Source: Chara braunii | Taxonomy: Eukaryota; Streptophyta; Charophyceae; Charales; Characeae | NCBI GenBank assembly: GCA_003427395.1 | Contig: BFEA01000225.1 | Location: 1,561,661 to 1,583,259 of the forward strand | Reading direction: 5' to 3' | Length of the DNA stretch: 21,599 bases | Shown: positions 8,760 to 18,572 of the stretch, one piece after another | How positions within the stretch are numbered: position 1 is the first letter of the stretch | Layout of the letters: each line of letters begins with the position of its first letter | Made by a program: the position numbers and the translations under genes | The notes under the pieces: generated by a model | Databases searched by the model: none | What the model saw: the letters and a program-made list of their open reading frames with translations, nothing else | What the model was told of the DNA's origin: nothing

Positions 8760-10464
8760 TCATGATCGTTCGCGGATCGCCTTACCAATCTCCATCAGGG
8801 CGTTGCACATCAACAGGTTCGCCTGGTCAGCCTTCACGTAGTGCTCCTTCTGCACTTCTAGCTCTTGCTCGAGAATGTCGCATTGCCTAGTCAGAATTGA
8901 GTACTGCCTCTTGCTCGCGCTGTCCACTGTCATCGCCATCAGACTCCCGTGTTCCTTCATGACGTCCGCAATGGTGTCGAAGGTCTGTTGTCTCACATTC
9001 TTCCTTTTGCCGCACCCGCCCGCACCGCCGCCGCTGAAACTTGAATTCCGCGTAGATCCCTGATCGTCCTCCTGCCCATCCCCGCATCCGTCACTACCGC
9101 CTGAATCGTTCCGACCTCCAGGTCGGCCGAGCAGTTGAACACCTCCCGCCGCACCCGTGTCCGCCAGGTTCGTGGGGTGTATAGTGTGATCGCCCCTGGA
9201 CATGGCCTTCATCTTTGAATACACATGCTCGTCCATCCGCAATCGAACCCCCACTCCTTTCTCTCCCGCGGCGTCAGTGTGAAGAAATCAGGCTTCCCCG
9301 ATTCTCCCATGAACTTGTGCATAATTCTGAGCTGCATGTACAGGTTGTCCCATTTTTTCCCGCAGTCGTCGGCCTTTCTACTCGTCACCCCTATTTGCAC
9401 GAGTCTACTCTCGATATCGGCCCACTTCCATGTCTTCGTCTTCATCCTTCCCATGTTGTGGCCGAGGCCAGCAAGATGCAAATCCTGGTCTCTTTTAGCT
9501 CGGACAAGAGCAATCATGTGTTCCACGGTCCAAAAATCCCTGTTTTTCGCTCCGTCGCCTGCCGACGCATCTCCCGCACTCTTCTTGCCTCTCCGCCCCG
9601 CGCGCGGCTCCCTGGACTTGCTCGTCGCCCTAGGCCCTCCCCGTTTCTTCCCCACCGGACGAATCTCCATTTCCCCGTCGTCGTCCTCGTCGTTGTCATT
9701 GCCCCCGTTGCCTGCCGAGCAATCTTCACCACCCGCACCGTCGCAATCGCCGGGTGTGTCGTCCGCCCCTACATTGATCTTCGACACCCCTCTCGTTATG
9801 GCGGACGTGCTAGATTGACGCGATTGTCGCCGATAATCATCCCAAACCTCTCGCCCCACGACCTCCGCAGTATAGCAGTCATCGTCATCCCGTTCTCGGT
9901 GGACTGCGCCGACTGCCGTTGTCGATCCACCTGTCCTCGTTCCCGACGTGCGAACACCTACTGTGCCCACTGCCCCCCGCCCTCGCGAAACGAGTCCATG
10001 TTCGTCGCCCGAGTGACCAGAACCCCGGCCGCGGGTGTCAGGAAGGCCACACGCCCCCACCGAAGGCGCTGTGTTGTTGCTGCCAGAAGCCGGGTTCACG
10101 AGAACGGTGTGCGTGACGTCCTGGCCACTCCCAGACCTCAAACCGAAGCTGAGATCTACGAGCCCTGCGTCATAACCAACCAGGGTCCGCCCCTCCAGCA
10201 GATCAGTGTACGTTGGCGTCGAGGGCTGTCTGTACAGCTGGCTCCCCATCCAATCCTGCGTCGAACCGCTGCCAGAGGAATCGTTGATGATCGGGGGTCG
10301 TCGCTGTCGTCATCACTCGGAGGCAATGGAATCTCGTGGGACGGCAGGTGGCTGTACAGCGTCGGGTCGTACGGCCGCCTGCCGCCTTCTGCAGAGCTGC
10401 AACGCTGACGTGACGACCCGCCAGCCCCTACGGACATCGTCCTCTTCGTCTGCACCTTCTCCAT
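8760..10464 (-). pseudogene. Harbinger-associated Myb/SANT (trihelix) DNA-binding protein, two frameshifts
   Basis: In PIF/Harbinger elements the Myb-like partner binds the ends and helps nuclear entry of the transposase. The frame starts at ATG 10464 (MEKVQTKRTMSV); an in-frame ATG at 10605 would add a hydrophobic stretch and is less likely. The segment to about 10267 has PYDPTLYSHLPSHEIPLPPS. A one-base loss near 10265 moves to the frame of SQLYRQPSTPTYTDLLEG, followed by a long Gly/Asp-rich linker and basic KKRGG and RRGKKS patches. The trihelix domain (about 9550-9310) shows its three Trp: RDFWTVEHMIALVRAKRDQ, TWKWADIESRL and KKWDNLYMQL. A second one-base loss near 9237 lies between FDC and MDEHVYSKMKAMSRGDHT. 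The C-terminus is Gly/Ser-rich, then helical with coiled-coil character (ILEQELEVQKEHYVKADQ), ending at 8760. The intact protein would be about 565 residues. Confidence 0.82.
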
Positions 10465-11012
10465 CTTCCCGGTCGCCTTCGTCGTTCGCCGCCTGTGTTT
10501 CCTCCCAGGGACGCGACCGAGGATGCAAATATGAAAGACGACAACGGCAAGCAGCAACACAGCAACAAGCAGCAACAAAGGCAGCCTGTGGCACAGGTCA
10601 GCCATGAAGGAGAGGGGACGCACTTGGCTGTCGCGACCGCGGCGACCGGAGACACACATTGCACGAGGGAAGACGCCAACGTACGAAGTTGCTGCAGCCA
10701 CCGACCGGGGGTGGACACTTAAAAAAAATTGTGTTTCCGATCGTTGGGCAGCCCGCAGGAATGCTACGACACCTCCACGACCCGCTCGAAAACGTCCGAT
10801 GCCCGGCATGGCACCGCCGTGGGGCCGCCCGACGAACCGACAGGGACGTACCGCCAATCCCCGACAACGGTAAAAAGACGAGGCCATTGGTGGACGTTTT
10901 GGACGTCGGCGCCTCGCGATGTCCGTCTTCTACACGGAGGACCACCACTGGACCACCTCCGACCACCAATTTCCCTTTTGGACTCGCCGTCGACACCCCG
11001 GTTATCGCGGAT
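10465..11012. other. Upstream region of the Myb-like gene
   Basis: No separate gene is recognised. The minus frame stays open upstream of 10464 but encodes Leu/Val-rich and Arg-rich runs read from (CAGCAA)n-like sequence at about 10550-10580, which looks non-coding. Promoter and leader of the leftward genes are expected here. Confidence 0.45.
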
Positions 11013-11139
11013 CCTCGGACTCTGAGGGACCTCGCGAGGTCCCTTGGAGCCGAGGACGATTTGGCTGGAAAATCCTCGGAGCCCGAGGATTTGTCCTCGG
11101 AGTGTTTTCACATTTCTGTTTCGAAAATCGGCTCCGAGG
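11013..11139. repeat. Right subterminal CCTCGG repeat cluster
   Basis: CCTCGG or its complement occurs six times: 11013, 11050 (reverse), 11074, 11083 (reverse), 11095 and 11134 (reverse). It mirrors the left cluster at 2412-2508 and abuts the 20-bp inverted repeat at 11132-11151. A small palindrome, GGGACCTCGCGAGGTCCC, lies at about 11026-11043. Confidence 0.7.
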
Positions 11140-11199
11140 ACAGGTGGAACGAAGACGAAATCCTTGGAATCACGTCCCTGAGGTGTGTCGAACGATGCC

Positions 11200-13169
11200 T
11201 AAAGTCTGCCTTCTCCTCATCGGGGGAAAGCCATATATTTTTCTCTCACCTCTGGCATGTTCTGCCATGTCATGGAACATATCTTTTTCCTTTCACTACC
11301 TACCTACCACGACTCGTAAGGCTATACACAGGGGACCCCTGCAAGCATAGCTTTCTACCTCTCTTCAGTGAAGGGAGGTACCTCTCTTTAGTGAAGGGAG
11401 GTTACCTTTCTCCGTCGAGAGAGGGTACTGGGGTTATTTTTTATGATAAAGGACAAAATCGCGAAATAAACAAGAAAGAAGACAAAGGGCCTCACTGCAC
11501 TACTCAACATTCTACATGTATATCTGGACAAAGGCACTCATCAGATGCAATGATTTGAACATACTTATCTGGGACTCCATTGGACAAAGCAGGCCCTCCT
11601 GAAAGCCCATTTCAGGATAGGGGTGAAATTTTCCGGGACCCCACAGCTTGGAAAACGGTTTCCGGTCGGAAAAGTGGCGGTGGAGGAGTTTCCGCCGTAT
11701 TTTTGTGCCCTTTGCAGAGAGNGGGGGGGGGGGGGGGGGGGGCATGTCCATGGTTGGAAACTCCTCGCCAACCCACCGGCCCATCCATTGTCCACCGGAA
11801 GCCGTTCTCTGGTCCACCGGACAGGGCTACGGACATACTGCTGTCGCTCAATAAGGGGGTGTGACGAACTGTTTTCTGCAACCGCGCGGTTTTCTGCGCA
11901 AGGCTACTTCGGGGGTTGGGTCGGGAGGGCCCGCGGAATTACATGGGCGCCCTTGCTTTTCTTGTTTTTCAAAATCGAGGCCGGGGAAATCTTCCGACGA
12001 TTGGTAGCTGGTCGCCCCTTAGCGAGCGCAAAAAATAACTGTTGCCATAGCTTCTTTCTTGTTCTGCTGTGGGGAATGAGAATTTTGGCGTGGTTGTCAC
12101 GCGGGAAAATCTTTTTGAATTTTCAACTGAGGTTGAGCCCCGGAGGCTCTCGGAATTTGCTTCGTTCGAAATTTCTCTTTGCAATTAGGATTTAGATCAG
12201 GAATTTAGGCGCGTCTTAATTTTTTTTGCATAGTGCTTCTTGCTTGCGCACGCTTTGCATCGACAGGATCTATGCTCTGACTTTTCCACGCCTTAATCCT
12301 TGCGTGTAACTGTAACTTTTGTTTTGACGGGCATAATTGCAACTGTAATCCTCCTGTTCTTGATATTTTTTGTGGCATCCCTATACGAGCGTACTTCTTC
12401 CTTTGTCATAATTGGCCGGAATGCTTGCATGACTGGATCGATGTGTGGAGTGAGGCTACGTCCCCCACGCCGCAGCCTGCCCATGCCGACGTAGGCACTT
12501 CCTTCCTCCTCTTTCTTTGTCCACTTAGGCACAACCCCGAGTATCTCGCGCAAGCATGCACACTATAAATTTCGCAAGCGCGATTAACTCGCTCTCTAAA
12601 AATTCTAGGAGTTAGCGCAGTCGAGAGGATCGACTAACGAACGAGATTCAAAAGGAGAGTAGAGAGTTGGGCGATCCGACGAGCTGGTGCTGGGCATGTG
12701 GGGTTGACGTGGGACCGCAACGGACTGTGGCACACGGGCAAACCTGGCTGCCATGCTCGGATTAAGCGGGGTGACAACTCTGTGTAGGTGTTCGACGACG
12801 AACTGCCCGCATCGGGATGCTGTGAAAAAAGAGAGAGAGAGAGACGTAATGTGTTGTGGTGATGTTCTCTTCCATTCCTCTGAGTAATTTTTATACCGGC
12901 GCCAGTCGCCTTGTCCTTCTTTTCGATCGGCATCTCATATTTTTTCTTCAAGTTTGTTTGTCTCTAATTGATGTATGATTGTTTTTCCCACCTTGCTCCT
13001 CAGGCTCCCTCTATATAGATGAGCCACATTGATTGATTAATCGCCTACGATCGAATTTTGTAAGATCTTGATGCATGAACGATTGTCACCTGCGTTTTGT
13101 TTATGTATGTATGAAACTGGACATATGGATGATGGGTATTTTTATGTTTGGATTAAATAAGCACGCTAG
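11200..13169. other. Non-coding interval between the two large elements
   Basis: No gene is supported. A near-palindromic 23-bp unit TACCTCTCTTCAGTGAAGGGAGG is tandemly repeated (11356-11378, 11379-11401, with a diverged third to 11425). A 20-nt G run preceded by an unknown base lies at 11722-11742. A TATAAAT word at about 12564 precedes an imperfect inverted repeat (GCGATTAACTC and GAGTTAGCGC, 12580-12617), and TATATAGA occurs at 13012. Either TATA-like word could be a promoter, perhaps of an LTR, but nothing confirms it. Opposed short open frames at 12293-12553 cannot be assigned. Confidence 0.5.
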
Positions 13170-13971
13170 ATGATCAGATGTTTGTCTCACGATAGGACTA
13201 TCCACCTTCGGTTAACAGGCCAACGCGTACGAGACGCGGATCATTGGTCTTTGTCCATCGGACCGAAGGGCAAGCCTTGTGCACGCACGTGTAAGCCCGA
13301 CTGGAAGAACGTGGCGTACACGTGTGTCTGCAGAGCCTGTACTCGGTCCAACTTTTCGAACGACTTAGTTTCCGCCTCACCCCGCAGTATGAATATTGAA
13401 CTCCCTTTTTGTATTACCGACCGTGAGTGTCTGAGGGATCAGGAATTCCGAGAGTATTGGGAGCACGTGTGTCTGTCTGCACGACCAAGGGGAGAACTTC
13501 CTGAACTTTCATACCCTGGTGGGAAACGAATGTATCTGCGAGTGGGATATCGACCGAGCTCGAAAGCACATTCCCCACCACCCTAAATTCCCCAGCTCGT
13601 ACACATGCCGCCTTCTTGTCGAGGGACCGGGAGTAATTATTCTGGAAACCGACTTCCCTCCCTACCACCGCATATTGCCCTTTCATTTCCTGACCATCAT
13701 CCCCTGGTGCGCAATCGCTCCGTATTGGCCCCAACCCCTATGCTCGGAGTGCTTGCAAGACCGCGAGTACCGAGCCTCCTGTTTCATCCGGCGAACTCGC
13801 TTGGAGGAAGAACGACGGGCGCACTGTCTTCGGCTAAGGCCAGTTGCGTCAGATTCTGAGACCAGTAACGTACGACGCCAACAAGTGATCAGACAACGCG
13901 ATAGCCATAGCGTTCTGACGGTGCACCAAATACGAGTCCGACCTAGACGACGGAACCAACAGAGGCGGTAG
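13170..13971 (+). pseudogene. Unrecognised Cys-rich reading frame with one frameshift
   Basis: No family is recognised. From ATG 13170 the first frame carries closely spaced Cys motifs: CARTCKPDW, YTCVCRACTRSNF, and FCITDRECLRDQEFREYW. Near 13470-13480 the coherent reading moves to a second frame that continues TCVCLHDQGENF, ECICEWDIDRARKHIP, a hydrophobic stretch (ILPFHFLTIIPWCAIAPYW), then LCSECLQDREYRASCF and an Arg/Gln-rich end, stopping at 13969-13971. CxC or CxxC pairs recur in both halves, and the pairs CLRDQEFRE and CLQDREYRA look like repeats of one unit. That pattern suggests a zinc- or disulfide-structured protein, now broken. It lies just upstream of the retrotransposon primer site, so it may be in a long 5' LTR or be an independent remnant. 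Confidence 0.45.
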
Positions 13972-14168
13972 CCCCACGCTCAGCATCATAGAATTAGACT
14001 TCGACCCGCGCCTATCCTCTTGCACTCCTATCCCTGAAACTTGCCACAAGAGATCTCACTTCTGACCTGGGACTCCACCCCCACTTTCCTAAAATCCTTG
14101 GCACACCCCCTTTTCGTACTTCCAGGCTTACTCACACTCCGATCAGGAAGTCGCTCTGGGCGTGAGGT

Positions 14169-14181
14169 TGGTATCGGAGCC
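14169..14181 (+). promoter_or_regulatory. Probable primer-binding site (initiator Met tRNA)
   Basis: TGGTATCGGAGCC differs by one base from TGGTATCAGAGCC, the complement of the plant initiator Met tRNA 3' end used by many plant LTR elements. It lies 145 bp before the gag ATG, a normal leader distance. The difference would be an A-to-G change. The 5' LTR should end within a few bases upstream, but no CA terminus is obvious. Confidence 0.65.
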
Positions 14182-14325
14182 GATACGTGGCAGGTCCAGA
14201 GATTGCCAATCAGGTAGGGTATAAGGGAGGATCTGGCAAACAGAGGGTACCCTAGGCAGAGAAACGCGCCATGACGCGACCCTATAATAACCCGGAGTAG
14301 ATCGGTCGGTCGACAGGCTACCAAT
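14182..14325 (+). other. Retrotransposon leader between PBS and gag
   Basis: Untranslated leader. It includes GGGTATAAGGGAGGATC and a later GGGTACCC that could form a small stem, but no defined packaging signal is recognisable. Confidence 0.4.
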
Positions 14326-15511
14326 ATGAATGTCAATCCGACACCAAATGTTGGTGGGGCCTTAGCCCCTCGAGCACACGCCCCGGCAACTCCGCCTGAT
14401 TTATACCTTTTTGACCCTGCACATCATCTAGTCGGAGCATGGCTAGCCACGCTACGCGCACAACAATACGACAATGATGAGGCTAGGATCAACATCTCCG
14501 CTAGGTTGGGAGGGGATGCGCACCATTGGTTTACTACTTACATTTGGATAGATCTTCCTACCTTCGAAAGAGACTTCTTAAACCAATTTGATTACATCCA
14601 CCATGAGCAAGCCTCCCAAAGCCCCTCGAATCCGTCACCGAATACCGCAGTAGGTTTTATAGGTTGTTTGTTAAGTTTGAACGGGGCGAAAATGTCGGGA
14701 GAGATTTGTTTATCGATGGGCTTCGTAGTCAAACGATGAGGGCGAACCTGCGAAAGCAGTTTTCCCCCATCAATCACACCATGCAACAGATCATGGACAC
14801 TGTGGAGGAAATGAAGAAGAGGTTTGCCGCTAGCTTCTTAGAAGGGGTAGATCACACCAAGGAAGGGGACTCTTCAGAATTGGTTAGAGCGAAGGCCGAA
14901 CTAGTTGCGCTCCAAAACAAGTTTGAAAACATGGCCTTCGTCTCTGGCCCCGTTACTTACCTAAGACCGATACCAGACACAACCACGAGACTGTCTGTGA
15001 TAGTCGCACCTGCACCTCCCCCACTTGCGCCTTCTCCAACTCCTCCCGCGAAACCAGTGAGTCAGACGCCATATTGGAGCTAACTCGAATACTGGTTAGC
15101 CTAATGCAAGAAAGCAAGAAAGAGCAGTGTGAGCGTAATGCCCGGATAGTAACCATGATGAGCTCGATGCGCCCTATTGCGCCCCTAACACAAGCAGCAA
15201 ACCCCGCTCGGGCTGTAAGCGGTGCGGCGGCTAATCTAGGCGTCTGTTACACGTGTCACCAGCCCGACCACCTAGCCCGGGACTGCCCCAACCAATCCGC
15301 CGCCCCTGTGGCAGCAACACCGGTAGCCAACGGATCAGGGAGAGTGGGCACAATGATTGAGGAGATAGAAGGAGGAGGGAGTGCGATAGCCACCACTGAG
15401 GAAGCTGTCGAACTTATCCCGCTCGATCAATACATCTCGTTGGACTACCAAGGGTTGGGAATGATTGAAACCTTCCGCCCAGCGAACGAGCAGCAGGAAA
15501 TAGCACAATGA
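14326..15511 (+). pseudogene. gag: Gypsy gag (capsid and CCHC nucleocapsid), frameshifted
   Basis: Gag would form the virus-like particle and bind element RNA. The ATG at 14326 opens MNVNPTPNVGGALAPRAH, then the capsid-like helices ARINISARLGGDAHHWF and DLPTFERDFLNQFDYI. Near 14612 the coherent reading moves frame to SVTEYRSRFYRLFVKFE and DLFIDGLRSQTMRANLRKQ, the conserved retrotransposon gag core, followed by a Glu/Lys-rich helix (MDTVEEMKKRF) and a Pro-rich linker. A second frame change lies near 15010-15060, into ILELTRILVSLMQESKK. The zinc knuckle CYTCHQPDHLARDC (15244-15286) fits CX2CX4HX4C exactly. TGA at 15509 ends this frame, but the same frame stays coherent afterwards. That stop may be either the gag-pol boundary or a mutated codon. 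Confidence 0.82.
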
Positions 15512-16828
15512 AAACCGTCCCCCGGAGAAATGGAATCGGGTGGTCCTGCCTACGTTACAGAAAAAAATGATGTCCTGAATATCGTCCGAGCCGTGGATCA
15601 TCGAATCCCCTTGCCTATCGGACACCTGCTGTCCATATCGGAACAGACGAATGAACGAATGATGCAGCATTGCAAGGTAAACCGAAAACGGTTTTGCCCT
15701 TTCTAAGCAAGCAACCATCAAAGGAAAATCCCCCGCCTGCAAAGACAAACCCGATGTCCCCAACACCTCGGACCCGATACGGTTAGGGCTCATCCGAAAA
15801 GATAATCATTTTTTGCGCATTAAGGTCATTCCATGGAAATCCGTGGAATGTAACATAGAAGTCTAGGAAAATCCGTACAATGTTATTATCGATTCAGGAG
15901 TCGAGGTCCTGGCCATTTCCTTGAGGGTCGTGGAACAGGCAGGAAGAAGAAAGGATTTGGTCCCGTTGGCAGAAGGAAATCACTTTGTCTCCACTGACGA
16001 GGAAAATATCAAGGTGGTAGAAAGGATGACAAATGTTGTGTTTCGACTAGGGAAGGTTCACGCGTTGGGAGATGTTGTGGTACTAGACGTAAATACGTAC
16101 AATGTTCTTTTAGGATTACCAACCCTTACCGCCCTAAGAGCCAATCTCGATTTCGAGAGGTGGTCAGTCATTTTGTGGAATACGGATGGGAAACCATACG
16201 TTATCCCGATGCGCTTAACTCTCCGGGCTACGCTGCCTCCCACCCGGAAACCCCCCCTGGGACTGAAGAACCACTCCGTGTGATCACCTGGAAGGAAACG
16301 AACCAAGGAGAAACGACACCTGAGCTGCCAAGCAGCACTTCTGACAACGAGGACGAATCCGACCTCGTAATCAGGAATATGGTGCACCAGCTGATACGTT
16401 ACCCCGTTCGACAGAAAACAACGAAAACATTCGTCTTTACGCAAAGAAATCTCCAACGGACGCGAGCTCTAATCTTAGGGGAACCACGCGTGCGAGTATT
16501 CTGGATGGTTGATTCTTTGGAACCCTCTCGCACCTTATACGAAGTCACCACCCCGCTTTTCTCGAGATACAACGACAAGAAAACATTATGCGATATTACG
16601 GGATTACCTCGTTCCCTGCTCTCTACAGGGAAAGAGGTTCAATTGCTGCGACAAGGCGCCGAAGACGGAGCTTTGGAACCCCCTGGGCTCAACAGTCCTT
16701 ACGAACTCGGGATCAAGATCACTGAGAGACCCGTAAGCTTGCAGGACATCGATGACGACATAACACCAGAAGAACACGTGGCGATCTAGGAAGAAAACGC
16801 CCAGATGGTCGTCATAGTGTTCTTCTGA
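15512..16828 (+). pseudogene. pol: Gypsy pol: aspartic protease and linker, frameshifted with stops
   Basis: The protease would cleave the Gag-Pol polyprotein. After the TGA at 15509 the frame continues VTEKNDVLNIVRAVDHRIPL, then shifts near 15682-15690 into ENGFALSKQATIKGK. The active-site motif is IIDSGVEVLAIS, with the Asp codon at 15891. The family normally has DSGA or DTGA, so the Val is unusual. TAG at 15864 sits just before it, in SVECNIEV-stop-ENPYNV. The C-terminal protease strand reads DVNTYNVLLGLPTL. A frame change near the seven-C run at 16251-16257 leads into an acidic linker (STSDNEDESDLVIRNMV) and further polar sequence. That frame holds TAG 16787 and TGA 16826, then runs in frame into the RT segment. 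Confidence 0.75.
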
Positions 16829-17764
16829 CGATCAGACAACTCATTTATCTCAGCTCTTCCGTCGGGGAACGGTGGGAAAGTGGGAACGAAAGAAGTAACG
16901 GTTAGCATACACGGACAACTCGATGAACTACATGTGCCACAATACGTGCCCGACGAAACTCATCAACTAATCGTAGATATCCTAACTGAATATCAAGGGG
17001 CGATTAGCGTCGAGGACACAGATATCGGGTTGTCGTTCGTTATTCAACACGAAATCCAAACTGGAACGCACCCACCAATCCACTGCAAGCCATACCGTTA
17101 TTCCCTCGCTAAACGAAAAACATCGTTGGAATGAATCAGGGAATTCGAGGCTAACGGTTGGATTCAGCCAGCTACTGGACCCTGGTCATTCTCCGTAGTT
17201 CTAGTCCCAAAGAAGAACGGGCCGATTCGCATATGCATCGATTATAGGAAGTTAAATAATATCACGATCAAGGATGTATATCCCCTCCCCATGATTGATG
17301 ATTTGTTCGATGTGATTGGGTGTGCTAGATATTTTAGTAAGATTAATATCCGTCATGGGTTCGATCATATTCTGGTTAAGGAGGAGGATTGACCGAAAAC
17401 GGCGTTCGTATTGTTCGAAGGCACTTGGCAGTGGGTTTGTTGCCCTATGGGAATATGCAATGCGCAGGCTACCTTTCAGAGAATGATGAACATCACCTTT
17501 CAGAACTTCGTCAACAAGACCCGACTGACCCAGGGAACAATCAACTTCTGCGTCATTGTGTATATGGACGATATCTTGGTGTATTTTGAATCGTTTCACG
17601 GACATGCTCAACACATTGAGTGGACGCTTGGGGCATTGCGGGATGCTGGATTCAAGATTGCGCTGAAGAAAAGTGAGTTTTTCCTTTCGGAAATCTCGTT
17701 TTGGGGGTACGTGGTGACACGAGGAGGTTTGAGGCCGGATTCAAGAAAAGTCAAGGTGGTTCGA
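16829..17764 (+). pseudogene. pol: Gypsy pol: reverse transcriptase, stops and lost catalytic Asp
   Basis: RT copies element RNA into cDNA. All of this stays in one frame, with stops at 17132 and 17390. Landmarks in order: HPPIHCKPYRYSLAKRK (thumb-side entry), REFEANGWIQPATGPWS, VVLVPKKNGPIRICIDYRKL (fingers), then motif A as YFSKINIRHGFDHI. Motif A should carry the first catalytic Asp (KxDLxxGF), but codon 17345-17347 encodes Asn, a single G-to-A change. Later come CCPMGICNAQATFQRMMN, the catalytic YMDDILVYF (17561-17572) and EISFWGYVVTRGGLRPD. TAA at 17765 ends this segment without a frame change. The Asn alone would abolish polymerisation. Confidence 0.88.
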
Positions 17765-17767
17765 TAA

Positions 17768-18479
17768 GCCCCTATGCCCACGTCGTTGACGCAGGTTCGA
17801 GCCTTCCTGGGGCTGGTCTCGTACTACCGGAGGTTTATCAAGGGATTCGCGGCGATTGCTCGGCCCCTGACAAACCTCCTACGGAAAGACCAGCCACTGA
17901 AGTGGGACGCGGAGTGCGAACAAACCTTTGTCGCTTTGAAGGAGGCCCTCGCCTCCGCACGTATTTTGATGCGGCCCGATCCTGGTAAGCAATTCATCCT
18001 CACTACGGACTGGCAGCCTGAGGCGATCTCCGCCATTTTGGCCCAGAAGGGGAAGGACGGTCGCGACTCGTGAACACGTCATTGAATACGCCTCACGAAC
18101 TGTATATGACGAAAGAAGGAACGATTCGCCCCCTCAACGAGAATGCTACGTGGTCGTTTGGGGAATTCAGCGTTTCCATCTGTATCTTTACGGATAGAAG
18201 TTCCTCCTCCTCACGGATCACGAGCCCCTGCTGACCCTCAAGAGGCTCACTAACTATACGGGCATGATTAGGCGATGGGCTATCATGCTACAAGAATACG
18301 ATTTCGACATCATTCATCTGAAAACGAAAAAGCATGGGAACGCAGACGGGTTGACACGACTGCATCGGCCAAGCAAGGTGGTTAAAGGTGAAGAAATCAC
18401 CCCGTGGAGAGAACCGGATCCAACCAAGGGACCCTCGTACGACAGAATGGTCATTCTCCCCCGAACCTCCAAAAAGTGA
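17768..18479 (+). pseudogene. pol: Gypsy pol: RT connection and RNase H, frameshifted
   Basis: RNase H removes template RNA during reverse transcription. The segment opens PTSLTQVRAFLGLVSYYRRF, the usual connection motif, and continues through FAAIARPLTNLLRKDQPLKW. RNase H signatures are FILTTDWQPEAISAILAQKG (first Asp), RECYVVVWGIQRFHLYLY (Glu) and FLLLTDHEPLLTLKRL (second Asp), then RRWAIMLQEYDFDIIH and HGNADGLTRL. The reading moves frame near 18068, between GRDS and REHVIEY. TAG 18195 interrupts just before KFLLL, and TGA 18477 follows SKK. The three acidic residues are present, so damage here is by frameshift and stops only. Confidence 0.85.
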
Positions 18480-18572
18480 CACGTGGACACAATGGCGATG
18501 GGTGGAGAAGGTAACTCTAGAGGCCCCCTTTTTCCCCTCTCAAGTTCTTTTCTTCTCTCTTTGCCCGACAAA

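Larger units (their letters stand above)
2384..11199. mobile_element. PIF/Harbinger-type DNA transposon, about 8.8 kb, degraded
   Basis: It contains a DDE_Tnp_4 (HARBI1-like) transposase on the plus strand and a Myb/SANT trihelix-type protein on the minus strand, the diagnostic PIF/Harbinger pair. CGTTCCACCTGTCCTCGGAG at 2464-2483 is the perfect reverse complement of 11132-11151. Outside it, the left GGGGTTGTTTGG (2384-2395) resembles the tip of the right end (reverse complement of about 11188-11199, GGCATCGTTCGA) and the general plant PIF terminus. The outer ends are therefore approximate. I could not find a matching 3-bp TWA target-site duplication. The genes converge, with the transposase rightward and the two other genes leftward. 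Each minus-strand gene is broken and the transposase lacks a key residue, so the copy looks non-autonomous. Confidence 0.8.

Noticed and set aside
9215-10408. Plus-strand open frame of 397 codons
   Set aside because: It is antisense to the trihelix protein, which has clear domain motifs on the minus strand.
10465-10887. N-terminal extension of the Myb-like protein with a Leu/Val-rich membrane-like segment
   Set aside because: The hydrophobic run is read from CAGCAA-type repeats and would be odd on a nuclear DNA-binding protein; ATG 10464 is preferred.
12293-12553. Opposed small frames: a membrane-like plus frame (12300-12494) and a basic minus frame (12293-12553)
   Set aside because: Neither begins with ATG at its stated limit, and each could be the shadow of the other; no motif decides between them.
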